The notes: generated by a model not told the origin, from the sequence alone. Shown: positions 8,786-18,918, counted from the stretch's first letter. The stretch is 46,171 nt of DNA from Bacillota bacterium (GCA_021324255.1 JAJPJL010000106.1:1-46171); one strand, 5' to 3'. Program-made: numbers and translations.

Positions 8786-9109
8786 ATGTACGCGGTCATC
8801 GATGTCGGCGGCAAACACCTACGGGTGGAGACCGGGCAGGTCGTGGAGTTGGACCGCGTCGCGGGGGATCCGGGCGCGGAGGTGACGCTGGGCCGCGTCT
8901 TGATGCTCGTGGACGGCGACACCGTGACCTGCGGCGCGCCCGAGGTCTCCGGCGCCGGTGTGGTCGCGACCGTGCTCGGCCATTTCCGAACCCGGAAGCT
9001 GCTCGTCGGGAAGTTCAGGCCGAAGAAGCATTACCGGCGGCGGGTCGGACACCGGCAGCCCCGAAGCCGGCTGCGGATCGAGCGTATCACGGCCGGGCAG
9101 GAGGGCTAG
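8786..9109 (+). CDS. rplU: 50S ribosomal protein L21
   Basis: At 107 residues this is normal bL21 length. It begins [20 protein letters not shown] and contains the C-terminal signature [20 protein letters not shown]. Here it reads KHLRVE, where many bacteria have KQYRVE/KQYKV. It binds 23S rRNA. The ATG is preceded by a GAGGGTGGGGG site and its own promoter. It is the first gene of an L21-L27 operon. No prp (L27-processing protease) gene lies between rplU and rpmA, unlike in Firmicutes. Confidence 0.96.
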   Translation: MYAVIDVGGKHLRVETGQVVELDRVAGDPGAEVTLGRVLMLVDGDTVTCGAPEVSGAGVVATVLGHFRTRKLLVGKFRPKKHYRRRVGHRQPRSRLRIERITAGQEG

Positions 9110-9110
9110 C

Positions 9111-9371
9111 GTGGCGCACAAGAAAGGCGGCAGCAGCTCCAGGAACGGGCGCGACAGCAACGCGCAGCGCCTGGGCATCAAGCGGTTTGCCGGTGAAGTC
9201 GTGTCCGCGGGGTCGGTGCTGGTCCGGCAGCGCGGTACCCGGTATCATCCCGGGCGGAACGTCGGGCTCGGCAGGGACGACACGCTGTTTGCGCTGGCCG
9301 CGGGCGTGGTTCGTTTTGAGCGGCGCGGCCGCGACGACCGGCAGGTGTCGGTGGATCCCGCGGGGGCGTAG
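9111..9371 (+). CDS. rpmA: 50S ribosomal protein L27
   Basis: The start is GTG at 9111, one base after the rplU stop, with CAGGAGGG upstream overlapping rplU. The 86-residue protein reads [20 protein letters not shown] at its N-terminus. This is the mature bL27 form without the cleaved Firmicutes extension, so no Prp protease is needed. The tail of L27 reaches toward the peptidyl-transferase centre. The core [20 protein letters not shown] is well conserved. An intrinsic terminator follows. Confidence 0.96.
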   Translation: MAHKKGGSSSRNGRDSNAQRLGIKRFAGEVVSAGSVLVRQRGTRYHPGRNVGLGRDDTLFALAAGVVRFERRGRDDRQVSVDPAGA

Positions 9372-11183
<1,812 letters not shown>

Positions 11184-11184
<1 letters not shown>

Positions 11185-11522
11185 TGGAGGCACGGCGAAA
11201 GGCGCTGCTGGCGGCGGCCGCCGCGGAGTCCAAGCAGGCGGGCGACGTCGTCGTCCTGGACCTGCAGGAGCACAGTCCCGTCACCGACTTTTTCGTGATC
11301 GGGAGCGGCAGCAACCGCGTGCAGATCAAGGCGATCATGGAAGCCGTCGAGGAGGCGCTGGAAGCGTCGGGGGAGCGCGCGCACCGCGCGGAGGGGCGGC
11401 GCGACGGCCGGTGGGTGCTGCTCGACTTCGGCGACGTCGTCGTCCACATCTTCGATCCGCGGGAGCGGGCATTTTACAACCTCGAGCGGCTGTGGGGCGA
11501 CGCGCCCATCGTGGAGCGCTAG
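11184..11522 (+). CDS. rsfS: Ribosomal silencing factor RsfS
   Basis: The GTG at 11184 shares its first base with the nadD stop (TAGTG) and gives 112 residues, normal for RsfS/Iojap. Signature features are DVVVLDLQEHSPVTDFFVIG (about 23-42), the SGSNRVQIKAI region and the terminal WVLLDFGDVVVHIFDP (about 76-91). RsfS binds L14 and blocks subunit joining, lowering translation under starvation. It is the last gene of this operon; the next feature is the independently promoted tRNA-Ala. Confidence 0.94.
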
Positions 11523-11629
11523 ATCGCGGACGCGGTCCCTGCGCGCCGGGTTGCTGCGGGTTCCACCGATGTTGCCAGCGCGCACGGCCGGCCGGGATGC
11601 GCCCGTGAGCGCCGTGAGCGCGACGCCTA

Positions 11630-11658
11630 TGGACCTCCGTGTCCCTTGTCGCTATAAT
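11630..11658 (+). promoter_or_regulatory. Sigma-70 promoter for tRNA-Ala
   Basis: TGGACC (11630-11635), 17-nt spacer, perfect TATAAT (11653-11658). Predicted start is near 11665, about 23 nt before the mature tRNA 5' end. Confidence 0.75.
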
Positions 11659-11687
11659 ACGAGCGTTCCGCGTCGTGTGATGTACGT

Positions 11688-11762
11688 GGGGCTGTAGCTC
11701 AGCGGGAGAGCGCCTCTTTGGCGTAGAGGAGGTCGAGGGTTCAATTCCCTCCAGCTCCACCA
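11688..11762 (+). tRNA. tRNA-Ala (anticodon GGC)
   Basis: The full cloverleaf can be drawn. The acceptor GGGGCTG pairs with CAGCTCC. The D stem is GCTC/GAGC. The anticodon stem CCTCT/AGAGG encloses TTGGCGT (anticodon GGC at 11720-11722, reading GCC). The T arm is GAGGG-TTCAATT-CCCTC. Discriminator A is at 11759 and an encoded CCA at 11760-11762. Position 3:70 is a G-T (G:U) wobble, the main identity element read by alanyl-tRNA synthetase, which confirms Ala. The accessory region starts right after this 3' end, a common integration point. Confidence 0.97.
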
Positions 11763-11789
11763 ACGCAATGAAGCCGAACCAATGTGCTC

Positions 11790-11927
11790 CACTGTGTCTT
11801 CTTCGATCGAGTCGAGCACACTGAGGGTAGTGGCCCCGGATTCCAGGAGCGTCACGAGATAGGGGCGGGACACGTTGAGCACGTCCGCCGCCTCCTGGGT
11901 GGCCAGCAGTTTATCTGGGGACGAGAG
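11790..11927 (-). pseudogene. Relic of an excisionase/antitoxin-type helix-turn-helix protein
   Basis: The minus strand reads LSSPDKLLATQEAADVLNVS from 11927, then RPYLVTLLESG. This is the well-known MerR/excisionase-like DNA-binding segment of Phd/VapB-type antitoxins and excisionases. An in-frame TGA (11928-11930) lies directly upstream. After ESG the frame loses the expected continuation, so neither end is complete. It is a fragment, not a working gene. It lies just beyond tRNA-Ala and is the only recognisable content of 11763-12204. I infer it is debris from a mobile element or toxin-antitoxin module. Confidence 0.6.
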
Positions 11928-12204
11928 TCACCCGTCACCTTCGTGCGGTCTCGCGGGGCTCCGGGGCGTGCCTCTGGCGTGGGCTGGAGGGGTGAAAGCA
12001 TCGTGCTGGCGGAGGCAAGTCCCCAGATCCGGACCGATGAGGCCCCAAACCGGCTTCGCTTCTCTGCGCAAGCAGGCGTACACTAGCAGTGGTGCCTTTC
12101 CTTAACGAACGCCCGCGGCCATGTCCCGGGCTCTCGGCCGGCTCCTCGGAGGAGAAGCCAATCGCAGCCTGGGGGGACGAGAGCAGTTGGTGAGGAGGAC
12201 GATC

Positions 12205-12438
12205 ATGGCGATCGACGACGAACGGAACCGGGTACTGGCTTCGTTACGGGATCAGGCAGAAGGCGCGAATAGTGCCGCGCTGGCCGAGCGTCTCGGTCTC
12301 GTGCGGGAGGTCGTGGAACGCCATCTGCTCTACTGCGCCGACTACGGACTGGTGACGTGGAAGCGGGCGCGGAATGGATTGGGGACCGCGGTGATCACGG
12401 AGCGCGGTCAGGATTACTTGGTGCGCCAGGGTCGGTAG
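12205..12438 (+). CDS. Small winged-helix DNA-binding protein
   Basis: ATG 12205 has an ideal AGGAGG site (12193-12198) six bases upstream, so the longer frame from 12121 is rejected. The 77-residue product reads MAIDDERNRVLASLRDQAEG, then an HTH-like AALAERLGLVREVVERHLLY and a wing-like YGLVTWKRARNGLGTAVITE, ending TERGQDYLVRQGR. This is the topology of short winged-helix regulators (PadR/ArsR/MarR-like). No ligand or effector domain is present. Target genes are unknown; the divergent relic and the large downstream gene are the neighbours. The 261 nt between it and the next gene hold nothing recognisable. Confidence 0.65.
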   Translation: MAIDDERNRVLASLRDQAEGANSAALAERLGLVREVVERHLLYCADYGLVTWKRARNGLGTAVITERGQDYLVRQGR

Positions 12439-12699
12439 CCTGCTCGGCGATTCACGGAAAGTTTCTCGTAACAGCAGCGGCTCGTTGCCGCCTCGAACAC
12501 ATAGACGCGATTGACGGTTCTGTCCCGCGCAGCGCACAATGCACTCTACAACTGAATAAGCCCAGCACAGCGGAGCATTGTCGCGGCACAGGGTCCGCCC
12601 GGCGATACTGGGCCGCGCTCGCCTTTGTACACGGGCGCTGGCACACGGGCTGTTTCCGCAGGCGCGGTGCGGCAGTGGCCGCTTGGGGGATGCTGAGCA

Positions 12700-15600
12700 A
12701 TGGCCAACATCCAAGTCACGCACGACTCCAACCCGAACAACGCGCGCAGCGAATCAAGCATCGCCATCAACCCCAACAACCCGCTGCAGATCGTGTCCGC
12801 CTCGAAAAAGTTCGTCGACATTGAAACGTACAACTTTACGCTGGCAACCGAGTATTCGACGGACGGCGGGCAGACCTGGCACGACTCCGGGCCGCTGGCC
12901 ATGCCCGGCTTCACGGTCATGACGGATCCCACGCTGGCGTGGGACGACATCGGGAACGTGTACCTGGTCGGCTTGGGCGGTACCCTCGGTACGACTCCGC
13001 CGGTGTTCCACACCACCGGCATCGTCATGTACAAGTCGGCGGACGGCGGCAAGACGTGGGGCGCGCCGTACCCCATCCCGGGAACCACCGGCGCCGACAA
13101 ACAGTGGGCCGCGGGCGACAGCAACCCGGCGAGCCCGTATCACGGGAATGTGTACGCGGTGTGGGACAAGCTCGACGCGCCGGGCGGGATGGCGTTCGCG
13201 CGCACGCTGGATCACGGGGCGAGTTGGACCGGCGCAGGCGGCGCGGCCGCCGGGTCCCTCATCTCCACGGGCACGTCCTATCCTGAGATCGATGTGTCGG
13301 CGGACGGCACCATCTATATCGCCTCGCTCGGCTCCAACGAGATTCAGTTGCTGGTCTCGACGGACGGCGGCAACACGTTTCAGCAGTCGGCGACGCCGCC
13401 GGCCACTGGGATTACGACCATCCAGGACGTGCTGCCGCCCACGGACTCGGGCTTTCCGGCGTTTCCGGGCGGCACCTTCCGCGTGCTCACGGATCCAACC
13501 GCTTGTTCGTCCGGACCGATGGTCTTCGTGGCGTGGGCCGATTATCGCGAGGGCGTCTCGCGCATCTACTACGCACATTCGAACGACGCCGGGGCGACCT
13601 GGACCACGGGCGCGTCCGGACAGCCGCTGCTTACCCAGCCGATCCCGTCCAATGTTCAGCACTTCCATCCGCAAATCGTGATCGATCCGAGCGGTGTCGT
13701 CGCGTGCACGTTTTACGAGTTCGGTCCGAAGCCGTCGAAATACATGATCGATGTGATCATGTCCCAGTCGTTCGATCACGGCAGTTCGTTCAACTACCTC
13801 GTCGTGACCGACCAGCCGTGGGATCCGTCTGTTGACGCGCCCCTGGCCGAGGCGTACCCGGACACGACCTTCATCGGCGATTACTTCGGACTCGACGCCA
13901 GCACGCTCGGCTTCTACCCGCTCTGGACGGACACACGCACGGGCATTCAGGAATTGTGGACTGCGATTCTGCCCGAGAAGGGCTGCGAGTTCATCATCGA
14001 TCAGAGCACCATCGGGCAGGATGAAGTGGATACGCTGCGCAAGACGCACGGGCCCAGCGCGGTCATTACGGACGCGTTCCGGGTCGTCGTGGATGGATTC
14101 ACCGCGGCACAACTTGGGGTAACGAGTCCGGCGTCGACGCTCGCGGTCGCGTCGCCCACGACGGGCATGAACGTGGTCTGCACCGGGAACGCGTCCGCCA
14201 CCGGCGCCTACGGCGCGCAAGTGCAGCGGTTCACGTTCTTCTACAACCTGGATTTCGGCACGGACGCCGGCGATCCCGCCTTCGGGTTCAGCGGGCCGAC
14301 GGAGATGCTGACCCTTCACGTGACCGTCGGCGGCGTGTCGGCCAGCGGCCAGATCGAATTGATCAAACAACCCGATCCGTACATGCTGCACGGCGACCCC
14401 GCGTGGTTGAGCGTCGATCTCCGTGTCTTCCCAATCCGGCAGGGCGAAGCCAAATTCGGCCAACCCATGGGCGATGCCACCACCGCCAACACCTTCATCC
14501 AGCAAGTGGCGTGGTCGCTCACGAAGGGAAACGGAACCGCGGCCGGCCAGTCCTTCGACGACCCGAGCGTGCTCTCGCCCGACGAGGAGGGCTCGGCGCT
14601 GTACCTGACGCCGGCCGATGAGCACAACGTCCCCGTCTTCAACTTCGCGCTTGCCCGCGTGCGCTATATCGGCCTGATCGGCGCGGCCGACGTCCGCGTG
14701 TTCTTTCGGCTGTTCTCGGCGCAGCAGACCACCGGCATCTACGACTATCCGCCCGGCGAACAGTATCGACGCGCGACGAATCCCGCAGGCCAGCCCATCC
14801 CGCTGGCCGGCGTCATCGCCAACGAGTACGTGACCATTCCCTGTTTTGCGCTCCCCCGGGTCGACACGACCGCCTCCCCCATGAGTCAGCAGCTGGACTC
14901 GCGGGTCGACGGCAGCGGGAACACGCTCGGCAACGTGCAGACCATCACCGCCCATGCGGATGGCTCTGAGGTGGACACGTTCTTCGGCTGCTGGCTGGAC
15001 ATCAATCAGCCGTTCCGGCCCGACGGCGTAACGCCCAACAACGTCTTGCCGTTGAAAGCGGTCGGTCCGATCGACGGGCCGTTCACGGATCCGAGCAACC
15101 CGCCTAAACCCATCGGTCAGGCGATCCTGCGAAACCTGCATCAATGCTTGATCGCCGAAGTGGCGTTCGACCCGGCGACCATCCCGGTGGGCACCGATCC
15201 GTCGAACTGGGACAAGCTGGCGCAGCGCAATATCGCGTGGAGCCCTGCCGGCTCGGCGCAAGCCGCCACGACGTTTGAAATCCGTCCGACCAGCCCCGAG
15301 CTCCCCGCGGGAGAACGGCCGGACGAGCTCATGATCGACTGGGGAACGACACCGGTTGGCAGCAGTGCCTCCATCTATCTACCGGCGGTGAGCGCCGACC
15401 ACGTGCTCGCGATGGCCTCCCGGATGTACACGTACCATGGCCTGACGCGCGTCGACGACCACACCGTGCAGTGCAAGACGGTCGGCGTGTCTTACGTGCC
15501 GATCCCGCCGAGCTCGGACCGCACGTACGCGGGGCTCCTCTCCATCACGCTCCCGCCTGCCCTGCGGCGCGGCCGGACGCATACGGTGGTGGTGCGCCAG

Positions 15601-16281
15601 GTCACGAACGCGTCCCGCGAGACGCGCCGGCCGGCGGACGGGCGCACCCGCGGAACGCGAGCGGCCGCCGAATCGACGACCCGCTTGGAGTGGCGACGGG
15701 TGGTCGGTGCGTTTCAGCTCACCATCCCGGTGCGCCAGAAGGGCGCGTTGCTGCCGGCGGAAGAACGAAATCTGTCCGTACTGCGCTGGATCGGCGAAGC
15801 GATTCCGACGACCGACCGGTGGCATCCGGTGTTCCACCGTTACCTCGAGGTCATGAGCGGTCGCGTGCGCTCCTTCGGCGGCAATCCCGAGGGGATCTTA
15901 CCGTCGCCGTGGGGCACCGGCGTGCCCGGTCTCCCGGGGTACCCCGGGCACCCGGGCCACCCTGGACACCCCGGGCACCCGGGTCATCCCGGCATCGGCG
16001 AGCACGAGCATCGTCCGTCGTGTACCGGGAAGGTCGACGGTATCATCTACGACCGCTTCGGCGATTTCGAAGGGTTCATCCTGGAGACGATGGAGGGGGC
16101 GCGGCATCGATTCGAAAGCCGCGAACCGCGCGTGCGCGCGATTGTCCAGCGCGCCTGGATGTCACGCATCCTTACGACCATCGTAGTGCGGCACGATCAT
16201 CCGCACAGTCCTCTGGAGATCGTGTTGCACGGCGCACCCCCGGATCAGGAGGAGAGCTCAGGCCGCCGGTTCAATACGTGA
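12700..16281 (+). CDS. Large sialidase-type (BNR/Asp-box) beta-propeller protein with collagen-like Gly-X-Pro run
   Basis: The 1193-residue protein begins MANIQVTHDSNPNNARSESS with no visible signal peptide. The first ~430 residues carry at least six Asp-box repeats (STDGGQTW, SADGGKTW, TLDHGASW, STDGGNTF, SNDAGATW, SFDHGSSF), the mark of BNR/exo-alpha-sialidase propellers. Catalytic sialidase residues cannot be confirmed. The middle (about 430-1065) is beta-rich and unrecognised. Residues 1074-1097 are eight consecutive Gly-X-Pro triplets, five of them GHP. A final ~90-residue domain (about 1105-1193) starts CTGKVDGIIYDRFGDFEGF and looks like a small beta-barrel. Codon use is visibly less GC-rich than in the core genes, suggesting acquisition. 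Carbohydrate binding or an extracellular structural role is a guess. Confidence 0.7.
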   Translation: MANIQVTHDSNPNNARSESSIAINPNNPLQIVSASKKFVDIETYNFTLATEYSTDGGQTWHDSGPLAMPGFTVMTDPTLAWDDIGNVYLVGLGGTLGTTPPVFHTTGIVMYKSADGGKTWGAPYPIPGTTGADKQWAAGDSNPASPYHGNVYAVWDKLDAPGGMAFARTLDHGASWTGAGGAAAGSLISTGTSYPEIDVSADGTIYIASLGSNEIQLLVSTDGGNTFQQSATPPATGITTIQDVLPPTDSGFPAFPGGTFRVLTDPTACSSGPMVFVAWADYREGVSRIYYAHSNDAGATWTTGASGQPLLTQPIPSNVQHFHPQIVIDPSGVVACTFYEFGPKPSKYMIDVIMSQSFDHGSSFNYLVVTDQPWDPSVDAPLAEAYPDTTFIGDYFGLDASTLGFYPLWTDTRTGIQELWTAILPEKGCEFIIDQSTIGQDEVDTLRKTHGPSAVITDAFRVVVDGFTAAQLGVTSPASTLAVASPTTGMNVVCTGNASATGAYGAQVQRFTFFYNLDFGTDAGDPAFGFSGPTEMLTLHVTVGGVSASGQIELIKQPDPYMLHGDPAWLSVDLRVFPIRQGEAKFGQPMGDATTANTFIQQVAWSLTKGNGTAAGQSFDDPSVLSPDEEGSALYLTPADEHNVPVFNFALARVRYIGLIGAADVRVFFRLFSAQQTTGIYDYPPGEQYRRATNPAGQPIPLAGVIANEYVTIPCFALPRVDTTASPMSQQLDSRVDGSGNTLGNVQTITAHADGSEVDTFFGCWLDINQPFRPDGVTPNNVLPLKAVGPIDGPFTDPSNPPKPIGQAILRNLHQCLIAEVAFDPATIPVGTDPSNWDKLAQRNIAWSPAGSAQAATTFEIRPTSPELPAGERPDELMIDWGTTPVGSSASIYLPAVSADHVLAMASRMYTYHGLTRVDDHTVQCKTVGVSYVPIPPSSDRTYAGLLSITLPPALRRGRTHTVVVRQVTNASRETRRPADGRTRGTRAAAESTTRLEWRRVVGAFQLTIPVRQKGALLPAEERNLSVLRWIGEAIPTTDRWHPVFHRYLEVMSGRVRSFGGNPEGILPSPWGTGVPGLPGYPGHPGHPGHPGHPGHPGIGEHEHRPSCTGKVDGIIYDRFGDFEGFILETMEGARHRFESREPRVRAIVQRAWMSRILTTIVVRHDHPHSPLEIVLHGAPPDQEESSGRRFNT
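15919..15990 (+). repeat. In-frame 9-bp tandem repeats encoding Gly-X-Pro
   Basis: Eight 9-base units encode GVP, GLP, GYP and five GHP. The DNA units differ at synonymous sites (GGG/GGC/GGA/GGT, CAC/CAT, CCG/CCT/CCC), so the repeat is maintained at protein level rather than being a recent slippage product. Confidence 0.85.
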
Positions 16282-16449
16282 GCGTTCGGCCCGGCGGGGC
16301 ACCGGGCGAGCTGCGGCCTGATTCGCGCGAACGCCGGCGCCACTCAAGCAGGAGCGGCCCCGGGTAGCGCCAAACGATACCGCAGGGCCGTGACCTCGGT
16401 CCAGGCCACGTCGTCTGTCGGATACGCCTCATGCGCGTCGGAGCGCCGC

Positions 16450-17121
16450 ATGAATGACCACCACCCGGCCGATCACCATGCTGCGGGCGAGGAGGCGCGC
16501 CACCACGGCGGCCACGAGCACCAGGCGGTGCCGTCGGACCTCGCGCTCCGGGTGAAGGCCCTCGAGTCGCTGTTGGTCGACAAAGGACTCGTGGATCCGG
16601 CCGCGCTGGACGCGCTCGTGGACATGTACGAGCGCAAAGTCGGGCCGCGCAACGGCGCCCGGGTGGTCGCGCGGGCGTGGGTGGACCCCGCGTACAAGGA
16701 GCGCCTCCTCCGCGACGCGACGGCCGCGATCGCGGAACTCGGGTACGGCGGCGCCCAGGGCGAGCACATGCGCGTGGTGGAGAACACGCCGGCCGTCCAC
16801 AATCTCATCGTGTGCACCTTGTGCTCCTGTTACCCGTGGTCGGTGCTCGGCCTGCCGCCGGTGTGGTACAAGTCGGCGGCCTACCGGTCGCGGGCGGTCA
16901 TCGACCCTCGCGGTGTGCTCCGCGAGTTCGGCCTCGAGCTCCCCGACGACGTGGAAGTGCGCGTGTGGGACAGCACGGCCGAGCTGCGCTATCTCGTGCT
17001 GCCTGAGCGTCCCGCGCACAGCGAGCACCTTGGCGAGGAGGAGCTCGCGGCGCTCGTCACGCGCGATGCCATGGTCGGGGTCGCCAGGGTGACGATCCCC
17101 CCGGGGGCGCGGCGGCCATGA
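16450..17121 (+). CDS. nthA: Nitrile hydratase alpha subunit, cobalt type
   Basis: ATG 16450 has GGAG six bases upstream; 223 residues. The metal-site motif VCTLCSCY places Cys122, Cys125, Ser126 and Cys127. Thr in C-T-L-C-S-C marks the Co(III) class, where the Fe class has Ser. The downstream [20 protein letters not shown] matches NHase alpha. The N-terminus is His-rich (NDHHPADHH...HHGGHEH), unusual and perhaps metal-binding. The enzyme hydrates nitriles to amides. It is first in the order alpha-beta-activator, overlapping the beta gene by ATGA. Thiocyanate hydrolase gamma is related but usually has a separate neighbouring subunit set. Confidence 0.93.
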   Translation: MNDHHPADHHAAGEEARHHGGHEHQAVPSDLALRVKALESLLVDKGLVDPAALDALVDMYERKVGPRNGARVVARAWVDPAYKERLLRDATAAIAELGYGGAQGEHMRVVENTPAVHNLIVCTLCSCYPWSVLGLPPVWYKSAAYRSRAVIDPRGVLREFGLELPDDVEVRVWDSTAELRYLVLPERPAHSEHLGEEELAALVTRDAMVGVARVTIPPGARRP

Positions 17122-17777
17122 ACGGCGTGCACGACATGGGCGGGATGCACGGCGTGGGCCGGATCCCCTATGAGCCGGACGAGCCGGTGTTTCACGAGCC
17201 CTGGGAGGGACGGGTGTTCGCGCTGAACCTCGCGATGCGGGCGTGGCGCAAGTGGAACATCGATGCGGGCCGCTACGAGATCGAGCTGATTCCACCGGCC
17301 GAATACCTGCGCATGAGCTACTATGAGCGGTGGTTCGCGCGGCTCGTCGCGCTCATGGTCAAGACCGGCCTGGTCACGCGCGAGGAGGTGGCCGCCGGGA
17401 GGCCGGCCCCGGGCACGACCAGGGCGGAGCCGCCGCTCAGGGCCGCACGCGTGTCTTCGATGACCCGAACGGGAGCGGCCGCGAGCCGCGATCTCCCCGT
17501 GGCCCCGCGCTTTCAGGTCCATCAACGCGTGCGTGCCCGCATGATGCATCCCCAGGGGCACACACGGCTGCCGCGCTACGTCCGCGGCAGAGTCGGTACG
17601 GTGGAGCGCGACCACGGGGTCTACGTGTTCCCCGATTCCAACGCGCTGTTCGCGGGGGAGCGTCCCCAACACGTGTACTCCGTCCGCTTTGCCGCGCGCG
17701 AGCTGTGGGGCGACCAAGCGTCCGCGCGCGACGCCGTCTACCTCGACCTGTGGGACGAGTACCTTGAAGCGGCCTGA
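17118..17777 (+). CDS. nthB: Nitrile hydratase beta subunit
   Basis: The 219-residue protein starts [16 protein letters not shown], the standard NHase beta N-terminus. It has the helical region with [19 protein letters not shown] and [19 protein letters not shown]. The C-terminal SH3-like barrel includes [29 protein letters not shown] and [12 protein letters not shown]. It pairs with the alpha subunit to form the active heterodimer and the substrate channel. The start overlaps the alpha stop (ATGA). A Pro/Arg-rich linker (about 95-130) separates the two halves. Confidence 0.93.
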   Translation: MNGVHDMGGMHGVGRIPYEPDEPVFHEPWEGRVFALNLAMRAWRKWNIDAGRYEIELIPPAEYLRMSYYERWFARLVALMVKTGLVTREEVAAGRPAPGTTRAEPPLRAARVSSMTRTGAAASRDLPVAPRFQVHQRVRARMMHPQGHTRLPRYVRGRVGTVERDHGVYVFPDSNALFAGERPQHVYSVRFAARELWGDQASARDAVYLDLWDEYLEAA

Positions 17778-18147
17778 TCCGCCATCCGGGGCCGGGCATC
17801 CCGAGCCGCCGCGTCTTCCCCGGGACTCCGACGGGCCGACGTTCGCCGAGCCGTGGGAGGCTCAGGCGTTCGCGCTGGCCGTGACGCTCGCCGAGGGGGG
17901 CTACTTTTCATGGAAGGAGTGGTCGGCGGCGCTGGCCGACGAGCTCCGGGCGGCCAGCGGTCGCGGTGAGCCCGACGACGGATCGCACTACTACCGGCAC
18001 TGGCTCGCGGTGCTGGAGCGGCTCGTCGCGGCGAAGGGGCTGGCGGATCCGCGGGCTTTGCGGGTGCGAAAGGAGGCGTGGGCCGAGGCCTATCGCCGGA
18101 CGCCGCACGGGAAGCCGGTGGTGTTGCACCCGTCGGAGGCTGAGTAA
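17764..18147 (+). CDS. Nitrile hydratase accessory (activator) protein
   Basis: The frame, probably from TTG 17764 inside the last codons of nthB, encodes 127 residues. It resembles the p14K/NHase-activator family, itself homologous to the N-terminal part of NHase beta: PTFAEPWEAQAFALAVTLAE, YFSWKEWSAALADEL and YYRHWLAVLERLVAAKGLAD. In Co-type systems this protein escorts the alpha subunit and mediates cobalt insertion by subunit swapping. The third position in the operon fits. The first ~20 residues are Pro-rich and non-conserved, so the exact start is uncertain. Confidence 0.85.
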   Translation: MKRPDPPSGAGHPEPPRLPRDSDGPTFAEPWEAQAFALAVTLAEGGYFSWKEWSAALADELRAASGRGEPDDGSHYYRHWLAVLERLVAAKGLADPRALRVRKEAWAEAYRRTPHGKPVVLHPSEAE

Positions 18148-18184
18148 TCCCACCCGCGCTAACGCCGGTCTGTGAGGTGCTGAC

Positions 18185-18655
18185 ATGGCAGCGGTGCATA
18201 TCGCCCGCGTTCGAGTGTACCAGGACAAGCGGCCGAACCGTCGCGCCTTCATCGGCGGCTTTCCCGAGCCGATCCGCTACGGCGTGAACACCGGGATCAA
18301 GGCCTTTTACGGGCTGGAGCCCGAGGAGGAGCTGCCGAGCACGCTCGACCATCTGGTCGGGGCAGCCGCGGGGTGACTGACCGGCACCCTCGCGGGCGCG
18401 CTGGAGGCGCGCGGGATCCCGAGCTATCCCGACAAGCTGTGGACCGAGGCGGAAGGGACGATTGAAGCGCCGGATCGCGTGATGCGCGTCACGGAGATCC
18501 GGGTCACGTACCACCTTGTGATCCCGCGCGGCAAGCGCGAGGAGGCGGAGCGGGCGCTGGCCGTGTTCGAGCGCGGGTGCCCCGTGGCGCAGACGCTCAA
18601 GGGATGCGTGCGGATCACGCATGCCTCGGAGATCGTCGAGGAAGGTGCGTCCTAG
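18185..18655 (+). CDS. OsmC-like thiol-peroxidase-family protein with in-frame TGA at the catalytic Cys position (candidate selenoprotein)
   Basis: ATG 18185 has GAGGTG five bases upstream. The frame runs to TAG 18653-18655 (156 codons) with one interruption, TGA at codon 64 (18374-18376). The context LDHLVGAAAG-(TGA)-LTGTLAGALEARGI is where OsmC-like proteins carry their peroxidatic Cys. All 92 codons after it are open and family-like, including the second conserved Cys in FERGCPVAQTL (Cys132). A GC hairpin lies just downstream. TGA is an ordinary stop elsewhere here (e.g. mreC, speE), so a changed code is unlikely. Readings: selenocysteine (favoured), or a recent nonsense mutation of a Cys codon. 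The product would reduce organic peroxides. It follows the nitrile hydratase operon by 37 nt. Confidence 0.72.
18387..18415 (+). promoter_or_regulatory. Candidate bacterial SECIS-like hairpin after the in-frame TGA
   Basis: GCGCGC (18396-18401), loop TGGAG (18402-18406) and GCGCGC (18407-18412) form a six-pair stem. It can be extended by CCC (18387-18389) with GGG (18413-18415) across a 5' internal loop. The loop begins 25 nt after the TGA and has G in its second position, in line with the known spacing and loop rule for bacterial SECIS elements. In GC-rich coding DNA such hairpins also occur by chance. Confidence 0.45.
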
Positions 18656-18918
18656 TTTCGTTCTCGGTTAGGACCGGCACCGCTGATTCTGAGACTCGTT
18701 CTTCAAGCAGCAGGCCAACGACATCGATCCGAAGCCGCAGAGGTTTTGGCAGAGGAACACGATTGAGTGTGGGAGCATCGGGTGCCGGTTTTCGGATCCG
18801 AAGCGTGGACAGCGCGCGAGCCGGCACAATGTGCGCGATCAGCGTGTCCCGGTCCAGCACCGCCAGTGTTTGACCATTGCGCGCGGCCCGCGGGCGGCTA
18901 AGCGCGCCGCGGGGACCG

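Noticed and set aside
11763-12120. Att-site repeat of the tRNA-Ala 3' end marking the island border
   Set aside because: Reading downstream by eye I did not find a second copy of the tRNA 3' sequence within the window; a computed search is needed before claiming one.
12121-12204. Longer start for the winged-helix gene
   Set aside because: The ATG at 12205 has a perfect AGGAGG at six bases; the extra 28 residues are non-conserved and Gly/Arg-rich.
15919-15990. Tandem 9-bp repeats as a possible CRISPR or VNTR
   Set aside because: Units are too short for CRISPR and vary at synonymous positions while keeping Gly-X-Pro, so they are a protein repeat.
18374-18376. TGA in the OsmC-like gene as evidence of a genome-wide TGA reassignment
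   Set aside because: TGA ends many intact genes here, often in ATGA/GTGA overlaps, so it is normally a stop.
18615-18860. 81-codon minus-strand frame between the OsmC-like and DUF4760 genes
   Set aside because: No ribosome-binding site or recognisable motif; it overlaps the end of the OsmC-like gene and shows no clear coding pattern on either strand.
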